A model generated the notes under the pieces. The model saw nothing but the letters and a program-made list of their open reading frames with translations. It searched no databases and was not told where the DNA came from. Both the position numbers and the translations under genes were made by a program. Positions 53,200 to 64,000 of a stretch of 64,000 nucleotides of DNA are shown here, in pieces. The DNA is from Zhengitettix transpicula (Eukaryota > Arthropoda > Insecta > Orthoptera > Tetrigidae): NCBI GenBank assembly GCA_037074705.1, contig CM073593.1, positions 8,685,001 through 8,749,000 of the forward strand. The letters run 5' to 3'. The stretch's first letter is position 1, and each line of letters opens with the position of its first letter.

Positions 53200-56100
53200 A
53201 TGAAACCAAATAGTTCATATGGTAAATCAAATTCGCGATCTATTTGTTTCCGATGTGGAGGGCCGCGACATGAAGAAAAACAGAAATGTCCCGCTATTAA
53301 TGCAACCTGTCGTTTTTGCAAGAAGGTTGGGCATTATGACAAAATATGTCAAGCCAAGCGCAAGCAGTACACTACTCAACAAACATCTGATAGAACAAAT
53401 CGGAATAACAATCCTCATCAGCAAAATGTTCGGTATGCAGCAGTTCATACTTCGGAAGAATTGCCATTATACACGTTGGAACGAAATAAACAAAATCCTA
53501 TAGTCAGTCCTATCGATATTGAAGGAATTAAAATTTCAGCCAAGCTTGATACTGGATCAGCAGTTTCTGCGTTTTCTGAAGAATTATATCGGAAATTCTT
53601 TAAGCACTTGCAACTTTAGTCAACTGGTGAATGGCTTAAACCATATGGAAGTCCTGCAATACAGCCAAAGGGAACACTATCGGCGAAAATCACCTACAAT
53701 GGTAAGACGAGCTTACACAAAATATATGTTATTATGGATGGAGGACCTCCGCTGGTCGGAATACCATTCTTATGGGATTTCAATGTTGATCTTCATCGTA
53801 TAAAAAGTCTCCAACATTCCAATTCAAATCTGGAGCAAGTCTTACAAAAATATTCTGCACTCTTTAATCCAAGTCTGGGAAGATTTAATAAGTACTGTGT
53901 ACAACTGAGAATAGCAAGTGACGCTCAGCATGTATATATGCGCCCAAAGTCGGTACCATTTGCTCTTCGTGATAAAATTGAGGTTGAACTAGGAAGACTC
54001 TGTGCTGAAGGCATCCTAAAACCCGTACAAGATAACGAATCGGTTGATTGGGCAACACCTATAGTTCCGGTTAAGAAGAAGGATGGATCTGTTAGAATCT
54101 GTGGGGATTTTAAGGTTACGATCAACCCCCATCTTCTACCGCATCATCACCCTCACCCTACCAATGAGGAAATCTTCCAGAAAATTGCAAATGGTGAAAA
54201 GTATACCATACTTGATGAACCATCTGCATACTTCCAGTTGGAGTTGGATGAACAGTCACAGGCCTTAACTGTCCTATGTACGCACAAGGGAAACTTTCGT
54301 TTGAAACGTCTACCACAGGGTGTAACACCAGCTTCATCAATCTTCCAGTCAGTCATTCATAATTTAATTGGAGATCTTCGTGGTGTCGCTTCCATGCAGG
54401 ATGACATCATTGTTACTGGAAGAAATGATTCTGAACATTTGGCCAATCTGGATGAAGTTCTTCGACGTCTTCAAGAGGCCGGTCTTCGCCTTAATAGATT
54501 TAAATCCAAGTTTATGCAACAGTCAGTTGAATTTCTTGGTCACACGATCAGTAAGGAAGGTGTTGGTCCTACCAAGGATAAATTAGATAAAATTATTTAT
54601 GCACCTCCTCCGAGTGATTTGAGAGGACTTCGTTCATTTCTTGGGTTACTTAACTACTATGGTAATTTTTTACCAAATCTGTCTCAAGAGTTAGCGCCAA
54701 TGCATCAACTTCTTCGAGATGGAGTAAAGTGGAAATGGTCAAGAGCATATCAAAAATCATTTGACAAGGCAAAGGTCATGCTACAATCAGTCAATCTACT
54801 TGCTCACTATGATCAGAATGTTCCTATAGAGGTCTTCTGTGACGCTTCAAGCCATGGAATTGGTGCAGTATTGGTACACCGATACTCTGACAAATCGACA
54901 CATCCAATATCGTTTGCTTCACGCACACTCACTCAGTCTGAATCAAACTATGCTCAGATAGATAAAGAAGCATTAGCGCTCAAATTTGGTGTGCTTAAAT
55001 TTCACCAGTATTTGTATTGACGTAGATTTATTTTGTGGGCAGACCACAAGCCGCTGGTCTCCATCTTCAATCCACGTAAACCTAAACCAAGCACTATCGC
55101 ACCACGGATGCAGAGGTGGTCATTAGTATTATCTGCTTATGATTTTGATATAAAATTCTTACCAACGAAAGACAATTGTGAAGCTGATCTCCTGTCACTT
55201 TTGTCACTATCTATACCGCCAGAAACTGAGAATATACCTGATGAAGTGACTTGTATGCTGCTACATCATCTAGAACAAACATCTATTTCCCATAAAACTG
55301 TCTCAGAATACACACGGAGAGATCCGACCCTTTCAGCAGTCATGAAATACATCCAAATGGGTTGGCCGAGCTCTTCTAAAGATTTGGATGAGCCACTTAA
55401 GCCATATCATCGTCGTTCTTCAGAACTTACGACTGATTTAAGTTGTATTCTCTGGGGAAGTAGAGTAGTTATTCCGCCTCAACTGAGACATGACATTTTA
55501 CATGATCTCCGTGAAGGACATTTGGGTATAGTCAAAATGAAATCACTTGCACGCAACCATCTCTGGTGGCCAGGCCTTGATGGATCTATTGAGGATTTAG
55601 TAAAGTCATGTACATCATGTGCAGGCACTTGGAAAGAAGCACCTAAGGCTGCGATTCATCCATGGGATTATCCAGAACGTCCTTGGCAAAGGATTCATGC
55701 CGATTTTGCTGGACCATTGAATGGAGTCATGTATCGTATTGTTATTGATGCTTATTCTAAATGGCCGGAAGTTATTCCGATGCGAAAGACTACGTCTGCA
55801 GCAACAATTGATGCCTTTAGAAAACTTCATATGCAGCATGGTCTGCCAGTTGTGTTAGTCACTGATAATGGAGCACAATTCACGTCAGCTGAATTTGCCA
55901 ATTTTACCAACATGAACTTTATTCAGCATAAATCTTCTACACCTGGACATCCAGCTACTAACGGTGCTGCTGAAAATCTTGTTGGAACATTTAAACGTTC
56001 GCTCCAGGCATCTTTGACATCGGGTATGAATGCCGAAAATGCAAGAATGATTTTTCTTAGTAAATATCGTACAACGCCACATGTGACCACTGGACAAACA

Positions 56101-56718
56101 CCATCAAAACTATTTCTTGGTAGAGAGCTTCGAACTCGTTTAGACTTGTTACGCCCTGATCCTCGAGCAAGAGTTATGTCTAAGCAGAGCAAGCAAGTTG
56201 AAGCTCGTGGTGGTCTAATTGGAGAACATCAAGTTGGAGAAGCTGTGTGGATCAGAGATTATCGACGCGATCACAAGTGGACTCCTGGTGTGATTGCAAA
56301 ACCAACAGGCACACACACTTACGAGGTCCAGACCGAAGAAGGATTCACCTGGCGACGTCACATTGAACAGCTACGTAGCCGTGCTGACAGTGATACTCAT
56401 CAACCCCGTTCTAGTCCTCTTGTTTCAGATCCTGTTCCATCTGACAGTTCAACAATACATGCAGATAAACAGGTGGTTCCAAACATAGAGACCGTGATAG
56501 AGACTGGATCACCATCTACTGATGTTGGACAGCAGATCACCACAACAGGCAAAAAACCCGTGTCCAATGCAGAACAACCGCGTAGATCAACTCGACACCT
56601 GATAGACTCAATCTATAGTTCCTATGTATTATCTGTAATTGATTTAAAAATTCAAAGGGGAGTGATTGTAATATATCATGATGTGAATAGAAGGCGCTGT
56701 CTAGCCCTCTATGTGTGA
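53200..56718 (+). pseudogene. gypsy zinc knuckles and pol, one frame with two stops
   Basis: A single frame with stops TAG at 53617 (within protease) and TGA at 55018 (within RNase H). In order: two zinc knuckles (CFRCGGPRHEEKQKC, CRFCKKVGHYDKIC); protease LDTGSAVSAF; reverse transcriptase from about 53940, with FRLKRLPQGVTPAS and a catalytic box reading SMQDDIIVTG where YxDD is usual; RNase H FCDASSHGIGAVL and ADHKPL; integrase zinc finger HLGIVKMKSLARNHLWWPG with CTSC; catalytic DDE in HADFAGPLNG, VTDNGAQFTS and TNGAAENLVG. The frame ends inside the 3' LTR. Confidence 0.93.
56654..56665 (+). promoter_or_regulatory. Polypurine tract
   Basis: AAAGGGGAGTGA ends one base before the 3' LTR, in the normal place for plus-strand priming. 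Confidence 0.75.
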
Positions 56719-56846
56719 ACCCTAAAACCACAGTGAAAACACACACTTTAGTGTGGGATCTCGCTGTGCTAACATGTTACTCTACACTTAGCAATAAACC
56801 ATATACATATATTTCATGGCTACTCAATTCTCCTCAAGACCCCACA
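56667..56846 (+). repeat. 3' LTR of the gypsy element
   Basis: 180 bp, TGTAATATATCATGATG to CCCCACA. Includes AATAAA in the AGCAATAAACCATATAC segment, a likely polyadenylation signal. Confidence 0.95.
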
Positions 56847-57584
56847 GTTCCGGCACTTCGCCTAGAAGATGACGACAGAGCTTTTAGTCGTCGAAACGTT
56901 GCGTTCTAATATAATTATGCAAAACCCGGTTGAACTCCGAGAACAATATATTAAATTATCCTATTTGATAGCAGAAACTACCTGACAATTTAGATTATTT
57001 CTTGCTTTATTTCTTGACTATAATAGAAAATCAATGTTTTGTATACGATAAGATAAGATAATTAAGATTTCGTCTTTTGTTGATTGATAATAATTGTAAT
57101 TATATTTTTTAATGAAGTATAATAATTATTTTCAAGATAATTTGTTCTGGTATAAACGTCGTTATTATTGGATTAATTTATATGAAATAAGGATTTTTAG
57201 AACATTTGTTTTAATAATATACAATACGTGGATAATATTTTCATTGAAGTTGTAGTAAACGAAATTATCCTATTGGGTAGAAACAACCTCACCATGTAGA
57301 GTTTTTGTCCCTGATTATTTCTTGCTTTATTTCTTGACTATAATACAACTTCAATTACAGAATAAATGTAAAACTATGTTAGTCTGCAACAAATTTTAAT
57401 TTAAAACTTGTTTAAAACAGTTGAAAAAGCAGTGGTACAAAAAGTTTTGTTTTTGAAGAACCGTCATTATTAATGGATACATCTATATAGAATTATAATT
57501 TTTACAGTATCTGCTTTAGTAATATGCAGTACGATCATAATATTTTATTTGCAGGGTGTAGAAAACTAAATATACCTTGCTTCC

Positions 57585-58540
57585 CTATGCGTGCTCCCCT
57601 CTCATGCCGAAAGGGTTGAATTTTTACAAACAACTTCGGTAGATATATTATCAACGTCATTGACTAGGACAAATATTTATTCCATGTAAACATCAACCGT
57701 GTAACATGCTTTAAAATTTCGCCAACCCCTCGTTGGGGAAGTTAATGTCATAATTAAAGTAATTGACATCCATAACCCTAGATTCGACTCCAATCTCGAT
57801 AGTTTTTGCGTAATTTTTATGCAATGTAACTCCACCCCCACTCCTAATGGAAGCTCTCCTCCCATTCTCGATAGGAGTGGAAATTAAACGCGGAAAATAT
57901 GTAGAGAAATTTTATGAATATCATTGTTACTGAAATATATTTATTCGACGCAAAATTCTACCGGTTAACTTATTTTAAAATTTCTACCCAACCCCTACAA
58001 CTCCAGCCCACACCCGCGAGTTGCCCAGATTGTCATAAATGCATTACCTTCAATTTGACTAGAATTTCGGTTGTTTTCGCGATATTTTTCTTCTAATACC
58101 CCTCCACCCCCACCCTTATGCGTGCTCTCCCCTCATGCCGCAAGGGGTAAAAATTTTACAAACATAACATAGGTACAAATACTATAAATCTAATTAACCT
58201 AGAAAAATATATATTTCACAAAATTTCGATCGTTTAATATGTTTGAAAATTTCCACCTCAAACAACCCCCGTTTGGGGGACTTAACGGCAACTTGAATAT
58301 CATAATTAAACTGACTGACAAACATAACCCTGCATTTGAGTCCAATCTCGATTGTGCTTGCGTTAAAAATATTTATTCGACGCAAATATCGACTGATGAC
58401 CATATTTGAAAATTTCAACCCCCGTCCACCCCCACTTGGGGAAGTTAAACTATAAGTTAAATTTAATAATTAAACACAGTGACAAATATAACCCCGGATT
58501 CGACTCCAACTCGAATGTGTTTGCGTAATTTCAAATATTT
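57585..58540 (-). mobile_element. Helitron-like repeat, truncated, inverted
   Basis: In reverse complement it shows the same ~270-bp unit as the array at 19640-25106 (CCCTTTCGGCATGAGAGGGG, GGTTATGGATGTCAATTAC, TTCGACGCAAATATCGAC on the plus strand). About three units. The hairpin and CTAG end are missing. Confidence 0.65.
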
Positions 58541-58559
58541 GAGTAAACATTACTTTAAA

Positions 58560-59585
58560 CCATTTTTCTGTAGTTTTTGTAGGAAAGTAGGCAGATTAAC
58601 TAATCTGTCTTTAAAATCAAGGGTGACGAGGCCTTTTCCATTTATAGTTGCAGTATGTTCGGCTGAGGCCAATGTTCAGAGCAGAAGCGTGAGGTACTTC
58701 CAGAATTGAGGCACCAATCAGACAGACTGAATGGAGTAGAGGACAGACATTCCTCAACTTTAAAAGTAGATTCATCTCTTTTTTGAGAATTTCCACCAAA
58801 ATTTGAATATTTTGTCTGTAATTATTTGAATTATTGTAATACACTTTGTGATTTGAGTAATTACTATTTTTGCTTGAAGTATATTCCTTGTGTGGGTTGT
58901 AGTTTTTATTTTGAGTTTAATATCACTTTGAGTGTGAGTTATTTTGACCATTATATTTATTATTTAGGATTATAATTTGAAGGCTTTTTGTTACCTTGAT
59001 TATGAGAGTAAAATGCATCTTCATAATTTTGACCTTTAGATCTTGCTTCAGCATTTTCAGAATTTTAATTTTTAAGTATTTTGGATTAGGTAGACTATCT
59101 TGGCTTTCTATGGCAACACGAAAATTTTCCAAAGTAGGCAGTAGACTGTACAGCATCATTATACTTAGCAAATCAGATTTTATATTAATTTGCATTTCCT
59201 GAAGTTTGTCGACTACATTCATCCATCCATAATCTTGTATGTCTGCAGAATCTTGCATTTTGTGAAGAACAAGTTTTTTAAGTAAAGTTGCTTATCTAGC
59301 TGGACCTTCACTTTGGTAAATTCCTTTAATAGTGTCCCAAACATTGTACATTGTTTAACTTGTTTTCGTTCAGATGGAGCTATTATTAATAATAAATCTG
59401 ACCCCGCATTAAGATCTTCATGAATCCATTTATTTCTTGTTTCTTAATCGTTGGTGGCTGCAGGTAGAGCGTTATTACCACTAAAATAACCACAAAGGTT
59501 GCTTCAAATTAGCAAGGCTTGAGATTGTATCATAATTTTCTTTAGTTAAAGGTTGGATTCTATAGTTATTACTCAAACTTGCCAT
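58560..59585 (-). pseudogene. Ty1/copia gag and start of protease
   Basis: The start MASLSNNYRIQPLTKENYDT at 59585 is a typical copia gag opening. KLQEMQINIKSDLLSIMMLY and SLLPTLENFRVAIESQD (59258-58923) are the gag UBN2-like domain. FSLSDWCLNSGSTSRFCSE near 58705-58650 is the copia protease site, with Asp changed to Asn in DSG. There are stops and frameshifts. It may or may not belong to the same family as the copia fragment at 40850. Confidence 0.8.
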
Positions 59586-59734
59586 ATTTTGAAACAATTT
59601 TAAACACCAAGGATAAGATTGAATCATTTAAAAAATGGCACACTTGAATTGTAGGCACCAACAAAAGATCACAACACAAAATGATAGATTTTACTTATTT
59701 TGTTGATGCACAAGTTAATCTGGGCCCATAACCT

Positions 59735-61240
59735 TTTGGTTATAAATGAAAAAAATTTAACTACATGAAAATGCTTTAATTAAGGAAATGAAAAGTACAA
59801 AGTTTTACCATTGTAAGAAAAGAAAAAGAAGTGAAGTCACAGCTTTATCAAAAATTACAAAACAAAGAAAGTTTTATAAACATCTGAATAAATATTGAGA
59901 ATGCAAATGTCCAACAATCCCATCTTGTACAACAGATGTCAATTAAAACTGTCATCGGTGAAATTAGGTGTTTTGACGTGAAAAGTATGGGAAAAATAGT
60001 TCAAAGTTTAAAAAATTCTGCATGTGAGGGACTTCTGTCAACACTGTGGTAAAAAACATTATGGCCTTTAGAAAGTGGTCAACATAATAAAGTCCTTTGA
60101 ACATGGAAAGCTGCCAGATGTGTTAAAAGTTTCATGTGTTATTACTATTAAAAAGGTGCCAAACAGTATAAATCATTGTGACATGTGTCCTATAAATTTG
60201 TTACCAGTGTTTAAAAAAGTGAGGGAGCCCATTTTGTTCACTCAAATTAAGAAGCTAGTTGTTGATGATAATATTTTAAGGAATTGTCAGTTGGGTTTTG
60301 GAGAAAAACATTCTACTGAATCTGTGCTTCAGTTTGTTGTAGAACAACAAGGAAAAAAGAGAGAGAGAGAGGGGGAGAGATATGAAAAATGTAACTGTAG
60401 CAGTGGTTTTTTTTATCTAAAAAGAGCATTTGAAACAACAGGTTGATACGTAATCTAAAAAGTATTGAATTAGAGGCAAGATATTGGGTTGACTGCGTGA
60501 TTATTTTAAACACAGAAGCCAATATGTAAAAATAGCTTAAAGTTGTTCCAGCAAGACTGATATAACATTTGGTGTGGCCCAAGGGAGCAAGTTCGGTCCT
60601 CTTTTGTTTATATTGTATATAAGGTACATAAGAAAGTGTAGTATACATCTTTTTGCCAATGACACTTTATTATATTTATCAGAATGTGTTTTAAATTCTG
60701 TGTTAAGTTGTTTGAATAGTGTATCAATGTTTATAGAGATGACTGATAGAATGTGCAAATAGCTTCATGTACCTTAGGATTATGATAGACAATAAGTTCA
60801 AATGGAATGAGCATGCAGAATTAATTATTAAGAAATTAGCCAAGAAGGTCTCATAGGGAAGCCAAAGAATTAGTGTATAAAATTTTAGTAATGCCGCATC
60901 TACAGTACTTGAGCACTATATTGTACAAAACGGTAGGTAGTGACCTAGATCATACCCAAAAAATTATTTATAGGGCAATGAGACATATTTTAGGTAGAAA
61001 TAAATATGCTACTGCTACATATATGCTGTGAGAACTAAATTGGCTGGATATAAGACAGCAAATATTTTGTGATTCCATGTTGTTAGAGAATAATAAGTTA
61101 CCTTAAGAATTTAGTGAGTAAGAAAAGTGAAGTACATTGTTACCAAATTAGGAATAAGGAAAATTATTACATAGAATGTAAAAATAAAGGTATTTCTATA
61201 AATTCAATATTTAAACAGGGTTTAATCAACTATAATAATC
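59735..61240 (+). pseudogene. LINE reverse transcriptase, degenerate
   Basis: SIKTVIGEIRCFDVKSMGKI near 59940 is the pre-RT segment. CPINLLPVFKKVREPILFTQ and NCQLGFGEKHSTESVLQFVV (60190-60340) are RT blocks. AQGSKFGPLLFILYIRYIR follows, then SIHLFANDTLLYLS near 60650, where the catalytic ADD reads AND. A later stretch from about 60770 reads like the thumb (LGIMIDNKFKWNEH). There are several frameshifts. The insert of AG repeats near 60355-60378 lies in the coding region. Confidence 0.8.
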
Positions 61241-61779
61241 TGTGGAAATAAAAAAAACACTAGTATCAGTCAATTTAAGAAAAGAATCATTGTGTAGGCT
61301 AGAAATATTTTGTAAGCTATTAGTTTTTTATTTACTGATTTATTTATTGTTGTTAATGTTATTAGCTTCAGCTAAAAAAATAAATTATATATATTTCTTA
61401 ATTTTCAATAGGACTGACTTCTATAGTTTGAATAAACACTTTGAACAAATAAATTGAGATGGCTTATTTGAAGAAGCTTGTTAGTCTTTCGTTATAACAC
61501 TCAAATTTCAAAGCTTTATTGTTAAAAAAATATGTAATACATTACAGATCCTCATGATCTGATTTTTATTATGAAAGGTTCCAAAATTTAAGTTTCAAAT
61601 AAGTTACACTCCCAGACTATCCTTTTGGGAAAACCTATCCTCATTTTGGAGCTACATGGCTTCTAAAAGGTCAATCCAAAGCAGGTGAAATATTGTGACT
61701 ACAAAAGCAATGATCAATCTGAGTTTGCATGTTATTTTATATCTGTATATTGTAAAGATATAATGGGGTCTGAAGCTCC
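61241..61779. other. Unassigned AT-rich region
   Basis: Possibly the tail of the preceding LINE. No clear feature. Confidence 0.35.
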
Positions 61780-62040
61780 TCCCAGTAAGTTGCCTTTCTA
61801 ATATAATTTCCTCAGTTTGAGGTGTACAATGTGGTGTTGCAACTAAAAAGTCTAATTGGCCAGGTGAAATTCCTACAATTGTGATACAAGATGTTTTGTG
61901 TATCCCCTAAAAACTATTTTCAACTACTTTGAAGCTTGGTTTGGTTAAGGCAATCTTCAAATCTGGGAATAAAAACGGCATGAACTACAAACCTATAACA
62001 ATATTATCATCCACCTCAAAAGTCATTGAAGTTTATCTGC
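61780..62040 (+). pseudogene. Second LINE fragment (pre-RT to first RT block)
   Basis: Around 61825-61890 an EVYNVV.QLKSL-like and EIP.IVIQDV-like stretch, and near 61930-62030 LGLVKAIFKSGNKNGMNY with KPITILSSTSKVIE. These are the usual order before and at the first RT block of LINEs (xxPIFKSGxxxxxxNYRPISLLSxxSKxxE). The frames are broken. Confidence 0.6.
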
Positions 62041-63101
62041 CACTGCCCCTCACCTGTGTTGAATAACCTACTGCCAGAACCATCAGATATGTAACAAATA
62101 ATGGAGAGCCTAACCAAATGGATGCAGGCATTGTCAAAATGGAAACCTTAATTCTTATTTACTAATTTAATCTAGACCTCAATATAATTAACACAATCTT
62201 ATTACAAATCAATATCTTGATCTCTTTAAGTGCACCTTGTACCCAGTTAAGAATTGGGCTAGCTGCAATGTAAGGAAACTTTGGTGCTAGAACTGTTGGC
62301 GTAAAAAGTACACCTGGAGTCCTTTTTAGAACAGTTGGAAAATTAATTTTATAACAGATATTTTTTTTGTTGGGACAGGCAAAAGTTTTTCCTCATTTAC
62401 CTTTGTAATCCTTTTCACAGAGAAAACTTAATAATGTTTAAGAAGTATACATACATTAATCAATAACATTGAAAATAATTTATATCATATAATGATTATT
62501 TTAAAATTTGTTAACAGATTAAGATAGAAAAACATCGACCAGACCAGTAATTGAACCTAAGACTTTCACCAAGTATGTAATATCATTAACCACCAAGAGT
62601 CTATTCTTGTAGACTCCTGGCCACAAGCTATCCATTGTTGCTGTTCTTCAATTTTAATTAAAATGAAACACACAAAAGTACGCATCAAGCATAGTGGTTT
62701 TTTTTATTAAAGAGCATAAAGTAAGAAGTTTACATCATCAAGCAATTACTAAACTGACAAAAAAAATGAGAAGCATATATTTAGTGGAAAACTAAAAGAC
62801 TAATTTTATTGGAGCATATAACACCATCAAAATTTAATGACACATAAACAATATTAATTTTACAAATTGTGTTTAACAATTTAAGTAAACCAGTAAACAT
62901 CAATTAAAATGTTATATTTGCATAATAATTAAACTAAGTTGATAATTTGAACCAATGTATCACTAATCACAGAAAGATAATTAAAGTTGTAACTTTCCAA
63001 AGAAATTGTTCTAATAAAGTAAACAAGCACTTCTTTTCTGAAAGTATTCAGAACACACACACATTACGTTTGTGGAATGAACACACACCTTCAAAACTAA
63101 C
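62041..63101. other. Unassigned region
   Basis: No gene, repeat family or long open frame recognised. Confidence 0.35.
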
Positions 63102-63189
63102 AGTTGGCAGCCTCAACAAGCTGGTTGCTCCTTACGCCATCTCCCCCATTTGCTTCCAAGGCAGACTGGGAGTCGAAGGAAACTCTTTT
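63102..63189 (-). CDS. Possible internal exon of an unrecognised gene
   Basis: 88 bases, clearly GC-richer than the surroundings, with an acceptor AAAGTAG and donor GTTAGT on the minus strand. The open phase reads KRVSFDSQSALEANGGDG... to VEAAN. No family is recognised. It could be chance, since only local splice signals and composition support it. Confidence 0.25.
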
Positions 63190-64000
63190 CTACTTTAATC
63201 TTTGGCATTCAGAAATCTTGCTTCTACAACACACACTCGTGTAGAGAAATCAGTATATATATTTACTATATCAATAATGCAGTCTCAAAATTAATCACTG
63301 TTGAAACATCAACTTGCTACTATACACCCAGAAACAGTGCTAAAGCATTATATCAGATATAAAAGTAAAGAAAACTAAACATTTTATAATTACATTTTAA
63401 GATTATCATACATGTATATATTGCTTTTTTATTATTGGACATGCAAATATGTATATGAAAATTAATTACATTGACCTAACAAATATTGTTTGTGATACAA
63501 GCATTTTGACTCAGGGTTAAACCTGTAGAAGCTGCACTACCATGGAAGCTACTTCCAATAAAAAAGCAATTTGTACTATTCATTAATTTTAAGACAAAAG
63601 CTCTATAATTTACTCACAATATAACAAATTACATACGAAAATAACACAAACTTAACCCTAGTTAATTGAGGTAAAGTGTGAACATATCCAAACACGCACA
63701 CAAAGAATGGTGACTTTGACAAATGTTGACATAGAACTATTACAAATTCACATTAACAACAGTCAATTGATTGCTTTCTCACAGGTAAAGGTTAATGGCA
63801 TTTCAAATACTTTTAAATCTAAGGAAGCACAAAATAACATGAAATTTACACAAACGCCTGAGTATATTTTTAGAAGTCCACAATTTGCTTCCCTTCGGCG
63901 AAATACACAATGTTTGTTAATTTACTGCAACTAACTTACTAAAATATTATTCTGAGTATCATACAAGGCACCCCACATGTGCTTGAAAATTCTACTTGTA
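63190..64000. other. Window end, unassigned
   Basis: AT-rich with short frames only. An intron of a gene running off the window is possible but not shown. Confidence 0.3.

Larger units (their letters stand above)
52362..56846 (+). mobile_element. Mag-type Ty3/gypsy retrotransposon, full length but mutated
   Basis: The 4485-bp element is flanked by GTTCC on both sides (52357-52361, 56847-56851). It has LTRs of 163 and 180 bp, a primer-binding site TGGCGACGAGGAT complementary to the 3' end of a tRNA-Ser, a gag with two zinc knuckles, and protease, reverse transcriptase, RNase H and integrase in order, then a purine tract. There is no envelope gene. The short LTRs, tRNA-Ser primer and domain order fit the Mag clade. 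Several stops and frameshifts make it inactive. Confidence 0.95.
51044..56951. mobile_element. Penelope-type insert with nested LTR and gypsy element
   Basis: TAAATTATCCTA flanks it at 51032-51043 and 56952-56963, a 12-bp target duplication. Its inverted ends (about 51079-51201 and 52343-52361 plus 56852-56951) share TTCTCGGAGTTCAACCGGGT, AACGCAACGTTTCGACGACT and GGCGAAGTGCCGGAACCATT. A second copy of the CGTTTCGACGAC segment is at 51221-51270. Inside lie a solo LTR (51293-52328) and a gypsy element (52362-56846). Confidence 0.7.
50870..57580. repeat. ~315-bp tandem repeat interrupted by a composite insertion
   Basis: GTTTTAATAATATACAATAC and GTGGATAATATTTTCATTGA occur at about 50978 and 57206, with a diverged copy near 57500. 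TTTATTTCTTGACTATAATA recurs at 57006 and 57326, a period near 320 bp. The array is split by the insertion at 51044-56951. Confidence 0.65.

Overview
The window is AT-rich, intron-bearing, repeat-dense animal nuclear DNA. Two host proteins look insect-like: a secreted out-at-first (oaf) protein and a small Kazal inhibitor. The transposon mix (Penelope-type, Helitron, P-like, Mag-type gypsy, copia, jockey-like LINE) also suits a large arthropod, most likely insect, genome. I cannot name the species. I see no bacterial genes, rRNA, tRNA or CRISPR.

Three host genes can be read. (1) A 68-residue secreted Kazal-type inhibitor lies on the minus strand (2764-13115). Its three tiny exons have matching splice phases and consensus splice sites, and two transposon-filled introns separate them. 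(2) Glycerate kinase (28291-29868, plus) is a complete, uninterrupted reading frame of 525 codons. (3) oaf (32687-38572, minus) has five exons that join without a phase error to give 272 residues; its second intron (3.3 kb) holds a near-perfect palindrome and TA microsatellites. Glycerate kinase and oaf are convergent.

Everything else is mobile or repeated DNA. 1-1190: solo LTRs, one with four tandem copies of a tRNA-Lys-like primer-binding site inside its 3' end. 2344-2523: solo LTR of the gypsy element. 4469-7635: two P-like DNA transposons in opposite orientation, each with its own 8-bp target duplication. 8743-12590: two more ~1-kb LTRs and a LINE tail in Kazal intron 1. 13736-15075 and 19640-25106: Helitron-like elements, the second a tandem array. 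15150-15760: a GC-rich foldback module. 17218-19147: two LTRs head to tail in TA repeats. 25330-27782: a jockey-like LINE. 39150-40222: a Tc1/mariner-like remnant. 40850-45200: copia, LTR and Helitron-ORF fragments nested in one another. 45600-50220: a degenerate tandem repeat carrying a Penelope-type insert. 50870-57580: a tandem repeat holding a Penelope-type insert, which in turn holds a solo LTR and a 4.5-kb Mag-type gypsy element, each with readable target duplications. 57585-62040: Helitron-like, copia and LINE remnants. The last 2 kb shows one possible small exon.

The strongest unusual signal is the family of long TGTA...TACA solo LTRs. Ten copies sit in AT dinucleotide targets with 4-bp duplications, and several carry one to four iterated units of 'LTR end + primer-binding site + leader' inside the LTR. 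This looks like an LTR whose 3' boundary has moved outward repeatedly.
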